Below the pieces are notes generated by a model. It was given only the letters and a program-made list of their open reading frames with translations. It was not told the origin of the DNA and made no database searches. A DNA stretch of 64,000 nt from Nematostella vectensis (taxonomy: Eukaryota; Cnidaria; Anthozoa; Actiniaria; Edwardsiidae), in assembly GCF_932526225.1 (NCBI RefSeq), contig NC_064034.1:9363387-9427386 (forward strand). Direction: 5' to 3'. Position 1 is the stretch's first letter. Each line of letters begins with the position of its first letter. The position numbers and the translations under genes are program-made. This document shows, piece by piece, positions 21,680 to 60,170 of this stretch.

Positions 21680-24600
21680 ATAACATTTGCATACAAAAGA
21701 CATGTAATACAGAAGAGATGGGCGTAATGCAAAAAAAAATGTGAGATAATGATTGGGGAGAAAGGTATAAGAAATTAAGTGCCATTTTGTAAAGTATCAA
21801 GTTTTTGCGACATCGTTACATGACCTGCGATGACAATTCACTATGCGTTTGGCTAAAAAAATTTATAATCATCAAGCATATATATTGTCTACCTGTGTAG
21901 TTTTATGATTTATATGACTCCCAATCTTAGTAATTGAAATTGTTTTTTTTTTATATTTGGTTTATAACATCTGTTCGGTATTGTGTCGTGATGACCTTAA
22001 AATCTGTAGTTTCTATTATAAGAATGTAATGATAGCAAATGTAGAACAAATGATATAAAATCACCATGTTTATAAAAAATGAAAAGATCATGTTACTGTG
22101 ACGGAATAGAGAAGTCGGAAGTCGGTGAATGACTGTTTTACTGTGATTATCAATATTTTTAAAATCGTCAATAATATCCAACTACTTTCTGGTATCCGTC
22201 ATTCACCCCCCCCCCCCCCCCCCCCCCCCACGCCGACCAAAAAGTGGGTCATTTCCTATTAAAGAATCTAGTTCTTCCATGTGTCTCCCACCCAAACCCT
22301 TCTAGGACTGATTCTGCTATGTGTCCCCCACCTCTACCCTCCTAGGGCTGGTTCTGCTGTTTGTTCCCCTATCCTCCTAGGGGTGGTTCTTCGATGTGTC
22401 CCCCACCCCAGCCCTCCATGGGCTAGTTCTGCTATGTGCCCCCAACCCCTACCCTCCCAGGGCTAGTTCTGCTATGTGTTCCCCCACCACTACCCTCCCA
22501 GGGCTGGTTCTGCTATGTGCCCTCCATCCCTGCCCTCTATGGGCTTGTTCTTCTATTTCTTCCCCATCCCCACCCTCATGGGTATGGGCACAAGAAAGGT
22601 TTTCATCACGCCTGACAAATTGGACCGAGCCGGTCAAGATATTTTTAAAGGGAAAAGATCAAAACAACTTAAAACCTCTCTAGATGCTCAAAGCGTAGCG
22701 GTGTCAAGAACCCTTTCTTCACTTGAGATTGAACGTCTGCATAGGTTATTAAAAACCATTCCTGAGTGCTCTTCATGCCTATTGGGCTATTAAACATCAT
22801 GCATGTATGGAAGTTATTCATATCCGATTAAGTAGAATAAATGCTACCGTTTAAATTGACTTGGGGTAAACTACTTTGGAAAAGTTTATTTTCACTTTTT
22901 GATTATTATCCTCTATACTCTCTAAACTTGATTGGCTATAAACTAATAAAAAAATGTATTCATTGGACATTAGCACAATATTCTTTTTAAACAAAGGCTA
23001 CTATAACTACCCTAAATTTTTTAGATTATTTTAAAGTTCAAAAGATGTATCCACTTCCAGTTAGACTACTTGGCGTATACTCGAGGTTTTGTGGCATTTT
23101 TGTAGATGTTTAATTCCAAAATTCTCGCCTATGTTATGGCGCTGCCCCCATAACACCGAACAACGCATCGGTAATAACTAACCAAATACAGCATTGCGAA
23201 ATGTAGACCATCCATTGCAAAAAGGCCCCAAACCGAGAGATAATTGAAAAACGGTTGATGATATCCAAGGAAATTAATTCAATACTCTACTGATACTAGG
23301 GTCCTTTTACCCAAGTATTGGAAAGTTTATAAAGTTTCTACACAGACAAAACTTATCTAGGTACAGTATTATCGAACGAGAGACAATATCAGTGCAACAA
23401 AGATTAGTCACATAAAAAACATGAAAACGTATTGTAGATCCAGCTTGATGGGCCCATTTTGAAGGGGCTATAACCATGAAATTCACTCGATGTATAGCTC
23501 GAGAAGAATTTCGGTTGTGTTATGTCTTGAATATGCTCGTAAAACGTGAAATGTCCGATTTTTGGCTCTAACCTGCCTGAAAAAAGATTCAACAACCGCA
23601 CAATTTCCCGTAATACAGAGGCTGCTCGTATTGAGGCCCGTGTTAGTGCTGGTGTACTCCGACGTTTCCATCGCATTATTCCTAGGAGAGTAAGAAATGA
23701 TGTAAAAGTGAAATCATACAAGCATCCTCAACACTTAGTCTAAATCTCTTTATGATATTTATCATGCCGCCCCCACTTTTGCCCTATGTTCCGCGTAATA
23801 ATATTGGGGGTTAACAAGACTCTACATATTGTGAGAATCCAGTTTACATGGCTTTTCTTACAGGAAACCTATGCTATCCAGGGTAATGAACGAGATAATT
23901 AAATGGTTAAAATATATAATGTTTATGTTAAAGTGTTCAGAAACTAATAATATTGTTCTACCGCTTTTCTTTATACTCCGGTTCTAAACATAACTATAAA
24001 CTATTGAATAAAAAAATCACAATATATTAACATAATTTTTATTAAACAAAAGCTATGCGATAACACCTAGACCGAGGCATTCTGCCTTGTTTTTTTTTTA
24101 GATAGAATTTCTTCGTGAGAGATATCACGAATATTTTGGCTGGTTAGCCCGCACGCGGAGGCCGCTTTTGACCAGAGAACCAATCAGAACGAGCACAAAT
24201 CTTTGTGTTATTACAAAACAATATTCTTTTTGATGTAACATCGAGTATCTTGACGCACTGTCTAAAACACAAAATACAAACATATTTATTGTACATTTGT
24301 CGATTTCCCTATCAAACGGGGTTGCCTTGTTGCTATAGGAACTTAATCGCAATATTATCGCGATCAAATCTAGTTCTTCGATCAGGGAATTAACAAAATC
24401 AATATTCCTGGGCTACTTAAAAAATGACTCATAGTGGTGTCTAGAAGTTGGTGTTTTGTTGCTGTTCAACCACAATTGGTCGAGGAATTTCATCCTTTGT
24501 AATCTACATAAAAATTAAGTGCTTTTTATTCTAATATTGACTTGGTGTAAATTTCTTTGTTCTCTCTACCAGTGATAACAGCTGTACATTTGCAATTATA

Positions 24601-24792
24601 ATCTATCATTTATGAGAGCGGAAAACTATTGCCATGAGTGACATTTGCCTCAGAGCTTCTCTCGGGGGAACTAGCTGTCAAATGTAGAGGGCGAAGACAA
24701 AACGGAACTTACAAAAGGCTTTCGTAGCCAAGCGAACGCCCTCTTCTCCCGCAGAACTTCGGTGAAGTTCGCGGGTCAAAAAACGCTTCACA
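21680..24792. other. Intergenic region between the two CLN3-like genes
   Basis: It contains a run of about 28 C bases at 22206-22229, a C-rich minisatellite and otherwise AT-rich sequence. I see no conserved coding sequence. The promoter of the second CLN3-like gene should lie near its right edge; no clear TATA box is visible. Confidence 0.55.
22275..22600. repeat. C-rich minisatellite, unit about 40 bp
   Basis: Variants of CTCCTAGGGCTGGTTCTGCT followed by ATGTGTCCCCCACCC recur about seven to eight times with length differences. The left flank (CCAAAAAGTGGGTCATTTC at 22238) is shared with 48855 in a SMARCA4 intron, so the array lies within or beside a dispersed element. Confidence 0.8.
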
Positions 24793-27700
24793 ATGCCAAG
24801 TACTATATGGGAAAGATTCCGACAAGCGCTATGCAAGCTCGTTCCTTCCAAAGAGTACGAAAAGAAAGCCAACGCTACGGTGTCTACGGCGGACGTACTA
24901 GTGTTTCTAGTCTTCGGAACGCTGTCATTTTTCAACCAAGAGATGCTTTACACTGCCGCCGAAGATATTCTAAGCGGGCGAAAACTGCCCACGGCTTCAA
25001 TCTTTGTGACTTTCATAACTCCGTTGATGGCTGTTAAAATATTATGTCCCTGGTTTATACAAAGGGTACCTTATTTAGTCAAGACCTTGTTGATCACGAC
25101 TTTCATGATTGTCGGCATTTTGATCATAGTGTACGCAGAAAGCACAAAGCTCAAGTTACTTGGCATCGCGATGAATGCTATGGCGACTGGGGCAAGCGAG
25201 TTGGTCTTCCTTTCACTCACTTCATTTTACCCTCAAATCTGCATCAGTTCTTTCGTGGCTGGAACTGGTCTATCATCTCTGGTTGCGCCTTTATACTATA
25301 CAGGTAAGACCCACTGTCGTAACAATACAGAAAACTGAGATTTTACGTGGTTATACTCATCTTTATATTTTTTAATGAATTAGAAAAAAATATGTATGTA
25401 CTGTTCACTTGATTTTGTAATTTGGATAAGAAATGTTGGTCTTTTGTCAGCTATGCATCTAGCTCATTTTTTAGATTCATACTAATCAAATTGTTGTGTG
25501 AGACTATATCTGGTTGTTCTGGTTGAACTGATTCTTATTACAAATACAAAAGGGGGGCATGATGCAGGACGTTTTAAAGCTAATTCACAATTTTGTTTGA
25601 ATTTTAATCTAAAGGAGGTTATTGAAAGGTAGACTAACGAAATAAGCGATGAATGGTAAATAATATGAAATCAGTTTGTATTCGACTATAACCATCTTTC
25701 TCGGTCCGCAATAGGGTTTCTAGACCACAAACTTGTTTTTAAATGTTTATAACTCAAGAAAGAAAGGATCAAACCAACCGTAAAATGTTAATGAAAACGA
25801 CTCAACAAGATTACTTTGTTTGAAAATATCACATCTATCGACATTTTCACAAAATTCCCCAGCCCTATTTTATGTATCGAATGATCGTAATTCTCCCACT
25901 ATTTTGCTTGTTCCATGCTCTCATGGGCTCATGGGGGTCGCAGCTATCTGTCTCTGTATAATATAGGCTAAATTAAAACAAATCTATATTGCCTTTGCCT
26001 TTTCTCTGTAAAAAATGGAATCGAAATGAGGCACGAGATTCTGAAAAATCAAAGTTTTTTTCAATAATTTCAATCGAGTCTTTCACTTAATCATTTGGAC
26101 TCCATCTCGGTCCGATCACCAATAAACGTAATTATTTTTTATTGAATGCCTTCGACGAACACAATATATTCCCAATTTATTTAAGAATGCATTTTATCAT
26201 TTAAAGCTTACACCAATAAAGCAGAATGCCACATTCTGACCAAATCATTTACTTTTTTTGGCGTCTTTTTTCTAGCTGGTAGATCGCCTTCGGTAAAACA
26301 GACACCTTTCGTCCGATAGCAATCTCGTTTTTCTCTCTTTAGTCTCCGCTTTTTTGTGTATTTTTCGTGGTGCAAGTTACTTGATAAACTAAGGCAATCA
26401 TGATACATTAAGCAGCTAAAGTTTCAGATCGGCTAGTTCACTGTACGAAAATAAAAAGAAATAATTATATTCACTTCGTTCCCCGTATTTCAAAGAAATA
26501 AAACCTCCTATTCCAAGTGGGAAGAATATCATTAGACATCAGGCCTTTCGACTCCGGAAAATATCGAGACAAAGCTCTTTACTAAATGTAAGCTACTTTT
26601 CTACCTTACAGCCTGATTATTGTTGCTTAGTGCGAAAAAAAAATGAAAAAGAAAGAAATGAAAATAAATGAACAAGACATATAGAAAGTAATAAGAAAAA
26701 TGTCACTTATCCAACTCGTCCATGCGTGGGTCGCGGTCTTCGCGCGCTGTTAGGTATTAGTCAGGTTTGCGAAATGGAATGACATTATCTTTGTAATGCG
26801 CCCAAACAGGAAATAAGTGCAGAAACTCTGATGTCTTAGCACAATACGTACAATATTTTGAAAATACTTGATATGATATTTGATATGATATTTCGTATTC
26901 TCCCAAATTCTGTGCTATACACTTGTCAATATTTTTTCGGAAATCGAAGAATGGGCTCGTATATCGAAAAGGTATTTTCTGTTTCGAACAATGGGACCCA
27001 ATTTTCACTGTCTACCGTTACTATTCATAAACAGTAAAGGATTTTGATGTTTGAACGCCTCTTAATTACCCAAAGTAAACTCGTTTGGATTTAAGTGCTA
27101 TATAATACTTTTCATTCTGTTTGTAAATAGCAGCTGTAATCCAAAAAAGTATGTTACCATTATGTTCTCTGTCGAATGTTATCACAGACATCATTATCAC
27201 AACTGTCACTGCTATTTTTTGAAACACGATGGCTCAATCTATTGCCAATAATAAATGACACTCCCAATTCTACTCGAAGTTAATCGCGCTGGTTCGTTAC
27301 GTGGCTTCTCTATGCTTACCTATAAACCGAGTACGCATATTCCATTTTTCCAAAAGGAAGTCAATAAATTTCGGTTGTCACATCTCAAGTCTCTATATGG
27401 TCAAACACCTTTATATGAAAAAAATAACAGGCACGTACCCAGGATTAGTTGGGGGGGGGGGGGGGGGGGTGCGCAGTCGGTATCATAGGAAAAAGCATAT
27501 GTCCCAGTTTTTCGCCGCCAAGGGGTGGGGGGGGGGGGGGGGTTGGTGGTGAGCGCACACCCTCCTGTGTACGCGCCTGAGTTAATGAACAAAATATTAG
27601 CTGTAGGATATACTTTGACTATCTATTGAACTTTTTATAAATAGAACTAAAATTTTATGTAAGTTTTCCTCTTTTACTATCTAAAAAATCATAAATCCTG

Positions 27701-29233
27701 CCTTCTTCATGTTATGAATGAGTTACAATGGCATGTTATAGCTAGTATTTGTACAAAGTTAATCGATGATTAACTAACAAAAGGTCAAAATAGTAATTGA
27801 GTAAAGAGTGACTTATGGAAGATGGTAAATAGGGTGGTGTGGATTACTAAACAGCTAAACGGTTTCTTCACGCCGGTTGAGGCCACCGGGTTCAAGAGTG
27901 CCAGCGCGAGCTATCAGTGTGGCTTCTCTTGCCTTTCGGATGAAGTCGCGATTATTTCTTATTTTTTTAATAGGTATAAGCTCTATGTCAGAAGCGGAGT
28001 GGTTAGGTTTTAGGAAGTGTTCAGCGGCGGGGGTTGGTATGGATCGAGATTGGGAGTCAACAGTTCTGCGGTGGTCATTAAAGCGTTCTTTTAATTTGCG
28101 TTTAGTTTCCCAAATATATTGAAGGTTACAGCGGTTTCAATGAATCATATAAATCACGTTTTTAGTATTGCAGGTTATGTGGGAGGTTATAGGTCGTGTT
28201 TCACCTGTTGAGAAAAATGTTTAGCTTGGTAGGCCATTGGTTCTAATATAGGGGCAGGTTGTTCCCGGTGGTTTCTTCCTACGTTTTCGTTTGACAGACT
28301 ACCATTGATTTTCTCTTAGCCACAGGTAGCCCGCTGGTGTTGATAAATTTTCATTGATTGACAGGTGTCACGACTTGGAGCTGTGTACCGCCCAAGACAG
28401 CTATCCTAATAACGGCCCCTTGGTCCATCCTCATCATGATCGCATACGCCATCCTTAATAAGGAGCCCATCGCCAATAGCCCCTGCTCAAGTCCGTCCCT
28501 CGGCAAGCGGTCCAAGGGAGTGTCGTACGAGAAGATCGAAAGTGATGGGTCCTCGGAAGACGAGGAGCTCACGGAATTCGATCAGACCAAACTCAGCCTG
28601 ACCCGACCGCTCGATTGCAAGGAGAAGGGGCTGGCCGCGTGGAAGATTTTCCCGTTTATGCTGCCTCTCTTCTTCAGCTTCTTCGCCGAATACCTCATCA
28701 CTTCATCAGTGGTAACAACAGTGTCGTTCCCAGGCTCCGGCATCCGCCCGCGGGATCACTACTTGTACTACTCGCTATCCTACCGCATCGGCAAGTTCGT
28801 GGGGCGATCCTATCTGTTCTTTATTTCCTTGTTTGGGGACTTCTCCCGCTTCTTGCTGTGCCGTCACACGTGGATCTTCGCACTGATCAATCTTATCCTC
28901 CTCATGTTCTTCGCCCTGGAATCCTGGTACCACTTTGTCCCCGGTATCGGTCTCATTATCGTCATGTGCTCGGCCGTCGGCCTTGTCTCGGGGCTCATCG
29001 TGCTACACTCGCCACACGCCGTTGCCTCGGTTACCGAGACCCGAGAGCGCGAATTTGCGTTCGGGCTTCTTACGCTGGGTAACGCTATTGGTGCATTCAG
29101 CGCAGGCTTGGTTGGGTTGGGGGTGGAACCGTTTCTGCAGTCGGAGTGTAAGATGCACTTCATCAGTGAGCAAATGTATTGCTTCACTCGCCATCGTAAC
29201 GCGACCGGCTGGAGCTCTAATATTCACTGTTAA
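24793..29233 (+). CDS. CLN3/battenin family lysosomal membrane protein, second tandem copy
   Basis: Exons are 24793-25303 and 28365-29233, giving 459 residues. The intron falls at exactly the same codon as in the upstream copy (after YY-x-G, phase 1), so the two genes arose by duplication of a gene that already had this intron. Conserved blocks include EMLYTAAEDILSGRKLPTAS, MATGASELVFLSLTSFYPQ, FVAGTGLSSLVAPLYYTG, FFSFFAEYLITSS, RPRDHYLYYSLSYRIGKFVG and LESWYHFVPG. The loop after the seventh helix is acidic (SDGSSEDEELTEFDQ) and lacks the GSTRG repeat of copy 1. The intron is 3.06 kb and holds a foldback element and a retroelement relic. Like CLN3 it should be a polytopic endo-lysosomal membrane protein; transport substrate cannot be read from the sequence. 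Confidence 0.88.
27428..27579. mobile_element. Short foldback element with G-rich runs
   Basis: The ends are inverted: CAGGCACGTACCCAGG on the left, CCTCCTGTGTACGCGCCTG on the right. Two long poly-G tracts lie inside. It sits in the intron of CLN3-like copy 2. Confidence 0.6.
27870..28290 (-). pseudogene. Relic of a retroelement GIY-YIG-type domain
   Basis: Reading leftward, one frame gives TCNTKNVIYMIH, stop, NRCNLQYIWETKRKLKERFN, DHRRTVDSQS, AAEHFLKPNHSASDIELIPI and NNRDFIRKAREATLI. This matches the pattern VIYxIxCxxCxxxYIGETxRxLxxRFxxHRR of the GIY-YIG-like domain in Penelope-type and related elements, which is abundant in cnidarian genomes. An in-frame TGA, a substitution of the GET glycine to tryptophan and a frameshift near 28215 show it is dead. 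It lies antisense in the intron of CLN3-like copy 2. Confidence 0.7.
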
Positions 29234-31294
29234 TGTCCTTAATTAAGGAAGAGAAATAGGGGAGTGGAGGGTGGGGAATAACTTGACCGCCTCTTATGCT
29301 CCACTAATATCCATAAAGAGGGAAAATAAGGGGGGAGAGGACGGTAGGGGAATATGTTATCTCGTACTCAAATGAAACCGGTTATGAATGTAAATTAAAC
29401 AACAAGAAAATTAGATATCATGTTATAAACTTGAAGACATTCAGCAAATATTAAATTCTGCTTGTGCAGTGACGGCGTATTTTCTGGAAAAAAGATCGAA
29501 CGTGCGGAAAGTCTTTTTTTAGTTAAATAGAAAATGGCACACTATTTCGGATGTCTTCGCGAATCCAATTGAAATAGGGAAAAGTAGCTTGCGTTTTATG
29601 AGAGGGGTAATAACGACGGGCCTTGTCCGCCTTGTCCGAGGGCGGGGCAGAATGAGATGTGCCCCTGAGTATAAGAAAAACTAAAAACACCTACCTGTAT
29701 CACATGCGGTCATATGTGACGTTATTTTAATTCATCGCAAATTATTTTTCTTTAGAAACGTGTAAATAATTAACAAATAACTGAAAAATATTAACATTCT
29801 CATATTAGTGTTGTTTGGAATAGTTGGCTAGATTTATTTTAGTTATGCGTATGTAAATATATCGGGGAATATTCTGTGATGTGTAAGATGGTATAAAATA
29901 AATAAATGATCTATTTTGTGAAATTCAAATGCCGATAAATAAATAAAACGAACCTCCCCACAGATCATTAAAAATGTACATTCATTACCTTGGTTGCGTT
30001 GTTGAATGACAAATCGCGAAACACAAAAGTCTAACCAAACCAGGATCACTCCCGAACGCCAACAAGCGGTTCTTAGTCACATTTGCAGCCCGCTGGTGTC
30101 GAGAGTCACGTAACGCTCCCCGGGAGCGTTGCGTGACTCCGGCACTAACGGCTGCAAAGGGGGCTAGTTCTTCATGGACTTTCTCCCCTCACCCCGGCAA
30201 ATCCCTGCTACGAGCTTCTATCCAGGCAGTTGATTATCCGCCGCTGCCTTCAAGGAAAGGCCCAGATATTGCGCCAAGGAAAGGTGTAACAATACACACC
30301 AGGCTGGAGGAGGGAGACGGTTAAATACACATCACTGAGTAATGGATAGTCTCCCTCGCAGCCGTTAATTGACGTGTACACACCAGACCGAGGGAAGGAG
30401 AGACTGTCAATACACAGCCAACTGAGAGAGGGAGCGACAAGTCTATACACAGCCAACTGAGAGAGGGAGAGGCAAGTCTATACACAGCCGACTGAGAGAG
30501 GGAAAGGCAAGTCTATACACAGCCGACTGAGAGAGGGAGAAGCAAGTCTATACACAGCCGGCTGAGAGAGGGAGATTCAAGTCTATACACAGCCAACTGA
30601 GAGAGGGAGAGACGAGTCTATACACAGCCGACTGAGAGAGGGAAAGACAAGTCTATACACAACCGACTTGGGAAAGAGAGAGGCAAGTCAATACACAACC
30701 GACTGAGAGAGGGAGATGCAAGTCTATATACAGTCGACTGCGGGAAGGGAAAGTAAAGCCAACTGATGGGGAGGGGCCGTGACTGAAAACTACAGCAATA
30801 GGTTTTTTTTCTTTTAATGGGAATAACTTGTTACTAAAGGTTTTGCAGCATGTATCTGTAAATGTGAATATTATATTAAGCTATACTAGGCTTATAAGTA
30901 GCTGAAGCATGGCCCTAGGTACGAAATAAAAGTTAAACAACTGACAAGAAAAATCTATTGTTTCTTGTAGTGCAAGGGGAAGGTAACATATTCACAGGGC
31001 GCTTGTGTGTATTATAACCTGTCGTATAGTGGAAATTGCTATCCTGAAAAGACGTATCTTCCCTTTTTTAATGACACGATTTCATTCCCTTCACAGTTAT
31101 TGACAATTCAGTGCACTCTAGCAATGATTTTTTAGGTTTCCTAGTGTCTAATCTCTAATGATGCAAACTATCTAGAATTAGAATTGATCAAAACAATCAC
31201 GTCGCATGAACTTTTTCAAACACTGCTACTTGTGTTGAGCTGTCGGCCATGTCATTGTAGCTCTTGTCTCTTGGGAGCGGAGGCACACTGCTTG
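29234..31294. other. Convergent intergenic region between CLN3-like copy 2 and the SMARCA4 3' end
   Basis: The genes converge here. There is a possible AATAAA polyadenylation signal for the rightward gene near 29897. A 35-bp minisatellite fills 30330-30760. A short inverted repeat, GTCACGTAACGCTCCC with its complement GGGAGCGTTGCGTGAC, sits at 30105-30137. No coding sequence is apparent. Confidence 0.55.
30330..30760. repeat. 35-bp minisatellite, about 11 copies
   Basis: Units read AAGTCTATACACAGCCGACT then GAGAGAGGGAGAGGC with GTCTATACAC at 30441, 30476, 30511 and on at 35-bp steps. Left-hand copies are degenerate. Confidence 0.9.
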
Positions 31295-31865
31295 CTATTT
31301 TCTCATCTGTGAGGGTTAGGGAACACTTCGTGCTATTTTCTCATCTGTGAGGGGGAGGGCACACTGCTTGCTATTTTCTCATCTGTGAGGGTTAGGGAAC
31401 ACTTCGTGCTATTTTCTCATCTGTGAGGGGGAGGGCACACTGCTTGCTATTTTCTCATCTGTGAGGGTTAGGGAACACTTCGTGCTATTTTCTCATCTGT
31501 GAGGGGGAGGGCACACTGCTTGCTATTTTCTCATCTGTGAGGGGGAGGGCACACTGCTTGCTATTTTCTCATCTGTGAGGGGGAGGGCACACTGCGTGCT
31601 ATTTTCTCATCTGTGAGGGGGAGGGCACACTGCTTGCTATTTTCTCATCTGTGAGGGTTAGGGAACACTTCGTGCTATTTTCTCATCTGTAAGGGGGAGG
31701 GCACAATGCTTGCTATTTTCTCATCTGTGAGGGGGAGGGCACACTGCTTGCTATTTTCTCATCTGTGAGGGGGAGGGCACACTGCGTGCTATTTTCTCAT
31801 CTGTGAGGAGGAGGGCACACTGCTTGCTATTTTCTCATCTGTGAGGGGAGAGGGCATAATACTAG

Positions 31866-58690
<26,825 letters not shown>

Positions 58691-58882
58691 AGCCTCGTTT
58701 CGAAGACGACAAAACAATACTAGCCCGGGCCCCTCTACGGACGCGAAACATATCAGAGACGTGTCGTTACAGTTTAAAGAAACTCTGTGCTTTTGGGGAT
58801 ATTTTAAATTGTTGATGTAATTTGAATATTTCTATATAGAAGTGAAGTAAAAATTAAAAGGTTCTTGTGAAAAATAAAAAGC
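58691..58882. other. Short intergenic gap between SMARCA4 and the tRNA locus
   Basis: GC-rich at its left edge (AGCCCGGGCCCC), then AT-rich. It should hold the SMARCA4 core promoter. On the tRNA strand a T-rich stretch starting TTTTTATTTTT immediately follows the tRNA and can end RNA polymerase III transcription. Confidence 0.5.
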
Positions 58883-58928
58883 TGCCGAAACCCGGGATTG
58901 TTCAGAGTTCCTACGAACTCTCCGGATT

Positions 58929-58978
<50 letters not shown>

Positions 58979-58984
58979 TTCGGC
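58883..58984 (-). tRNA. tRNA-Phe (GAA) locus with a 29-nt insertion in the T loop
   Basis: In minus sense: acceptor GCCGAAA with TTTCGGC and discriminator A, D-arm GCTCAGTTGGGAGAGC, anticodon stem-loop TCAGA-CTGAAGA-TCTGA with anticodon GAA, variable loop AGGTC, T-stem CCTGG with CCGGG. All arms pair as in a normal tRNA-Phe. Between TTCAATC and CCGGG, however, are 29 extra nucleotides. They contain a 7-bp hairpin (AGAGTTC, loop GTAG, GAACTCT) and end in a second CAATC(C). The A box and B box (GGTTCAATCC) are intact and a T-run terminator follows, so it could be transcribed. Eukaryotic nuclear tRNA introns sit after position 37, so this is unlikely to be spliced; probably an inactivated gene. 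Confidence 0.8.
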
Positions 58985-60170
58985 AGAACTGACTATAATT
59001 CAACTTTTTATCAGTATGATAACAAAGTTGCTTTCGTTCTCATCGCAGTAGGCAACAAAACCCAATTCTCAATCCACACATATTATTCAAGGTAAAAAGG
59101 AAGGGGTTTGGGGGACTATTTTGGTACATTCTCTAAACGTACGCAGTGCGGATTAATTGTTGTTCAACCAATTGTTCTCAAAGTGTACTACAGCTTAGAA
59201 GGTGGGCTGTAGGCAAAGGGCGGGAGGGGGGGGGGGGGGGGGTTAATTTTTACCCTGGGTTCCAGAGGCTGAATATCCGCTTTACCCGATTCGCTGAAAA
59301 AAAAATTCTCGCTTCGCTAAAAAAAGAAAAAAAAAACACGCTTCGCTCGAAAATAAACTCTCGCTTCTCTCGAAAAACTCTCGGAGCCTCTGGTTTCCAG
59401 GGTAGGTAATTCTAAACCCACTAAGCAATAGCAGAATGGCATAAAAAATACTGCACCCTTTTCAAAATAAAAAGTTAATCGAAAACAAGAAAAAAAACAG
59501 GACTATAGGAGGTTATTATTAACATAAACATATAAATATATTATAATTTTAATACCCCACTCTTGTAACAATTACATTTTAATAAAAGAGCCAGGTCTGG
59601 CTGGAGCCTGCAGTCTGGATCCGCCCCTGTAGTGTACTGTGGAATAAGTTTTTGGGGTTTCAGGACACCATTAGGGTGAGACCCTCTAAGGGATAGCAAA
59701 ATTAGAACAATCTTTGAACACCCGCTTAAAGACAGCAGTTGGTAGAACTCTACAATCAAAATGCAGCCTGCCCTAAATGATAGGATCATGATGCCCCTGT
59801 CGTCTATTCTTATTGAGGTCCCTCCCTAAGTGAAGCCCCAACAAATGGAGATGAGAGTTAGTGAGAGTACATGAGAGTTCCACTAACAGGGTTAGAGGCA
59901 AAAACACTGTGGGAAAAATGTCCAAATAAAATGGATCATTTCTTTACAAAAATAGACTTGAGGATTCATTTGACTTGTGGAAACAGAAACTTCCAGGTTT
60001 AGGTATTCTAGAAATTACATGTAACTTCTTTATGTAATTAATTCCTTGTCAGGTGTCAGGCTAATTAGCATGGTATAGCCAGTTCCAGATTCCCATCATC
60101 TGCAATTTACTTCAGGGTGAATTGAAGAAGTGCTTCAAAACACAGTTCAAATCCATGTTCTTCAAAGTTT
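58985..60170. other. Intergenic region between the tRNA and the Kelch gene
   Basis: It holds a poly-G tract, one foldback element and AT-rich sequence. The 3' UTR of the leftward Kelch gene should occupy its right part. The GGATCCGCCCCTG word at 59615 is the end of another CAGGGGCGG-type repeat. No conserved coding sequence. Confidence 0.55.
59251..59404. mobile_element. Foldback MITE with TACCCTGG ends
   Basis: Left end TACCCTGGGTTCCAGAGGCT and right end GGAGCCTCTGGTTTCCAGGG then TA are inverted complements. The interior has A-rich CTCGCTTCGCT repeats. Its ends match the 44-bp minisatellite unit at 16.2-16.6 kb. Confidence 0.8.

Noticed and set aside
23404-23743. Overlapping ORFs of about 60-105 residues on both strands
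   Set aside because: No domain, no splice context and no similarity to any family I know; probably chance.
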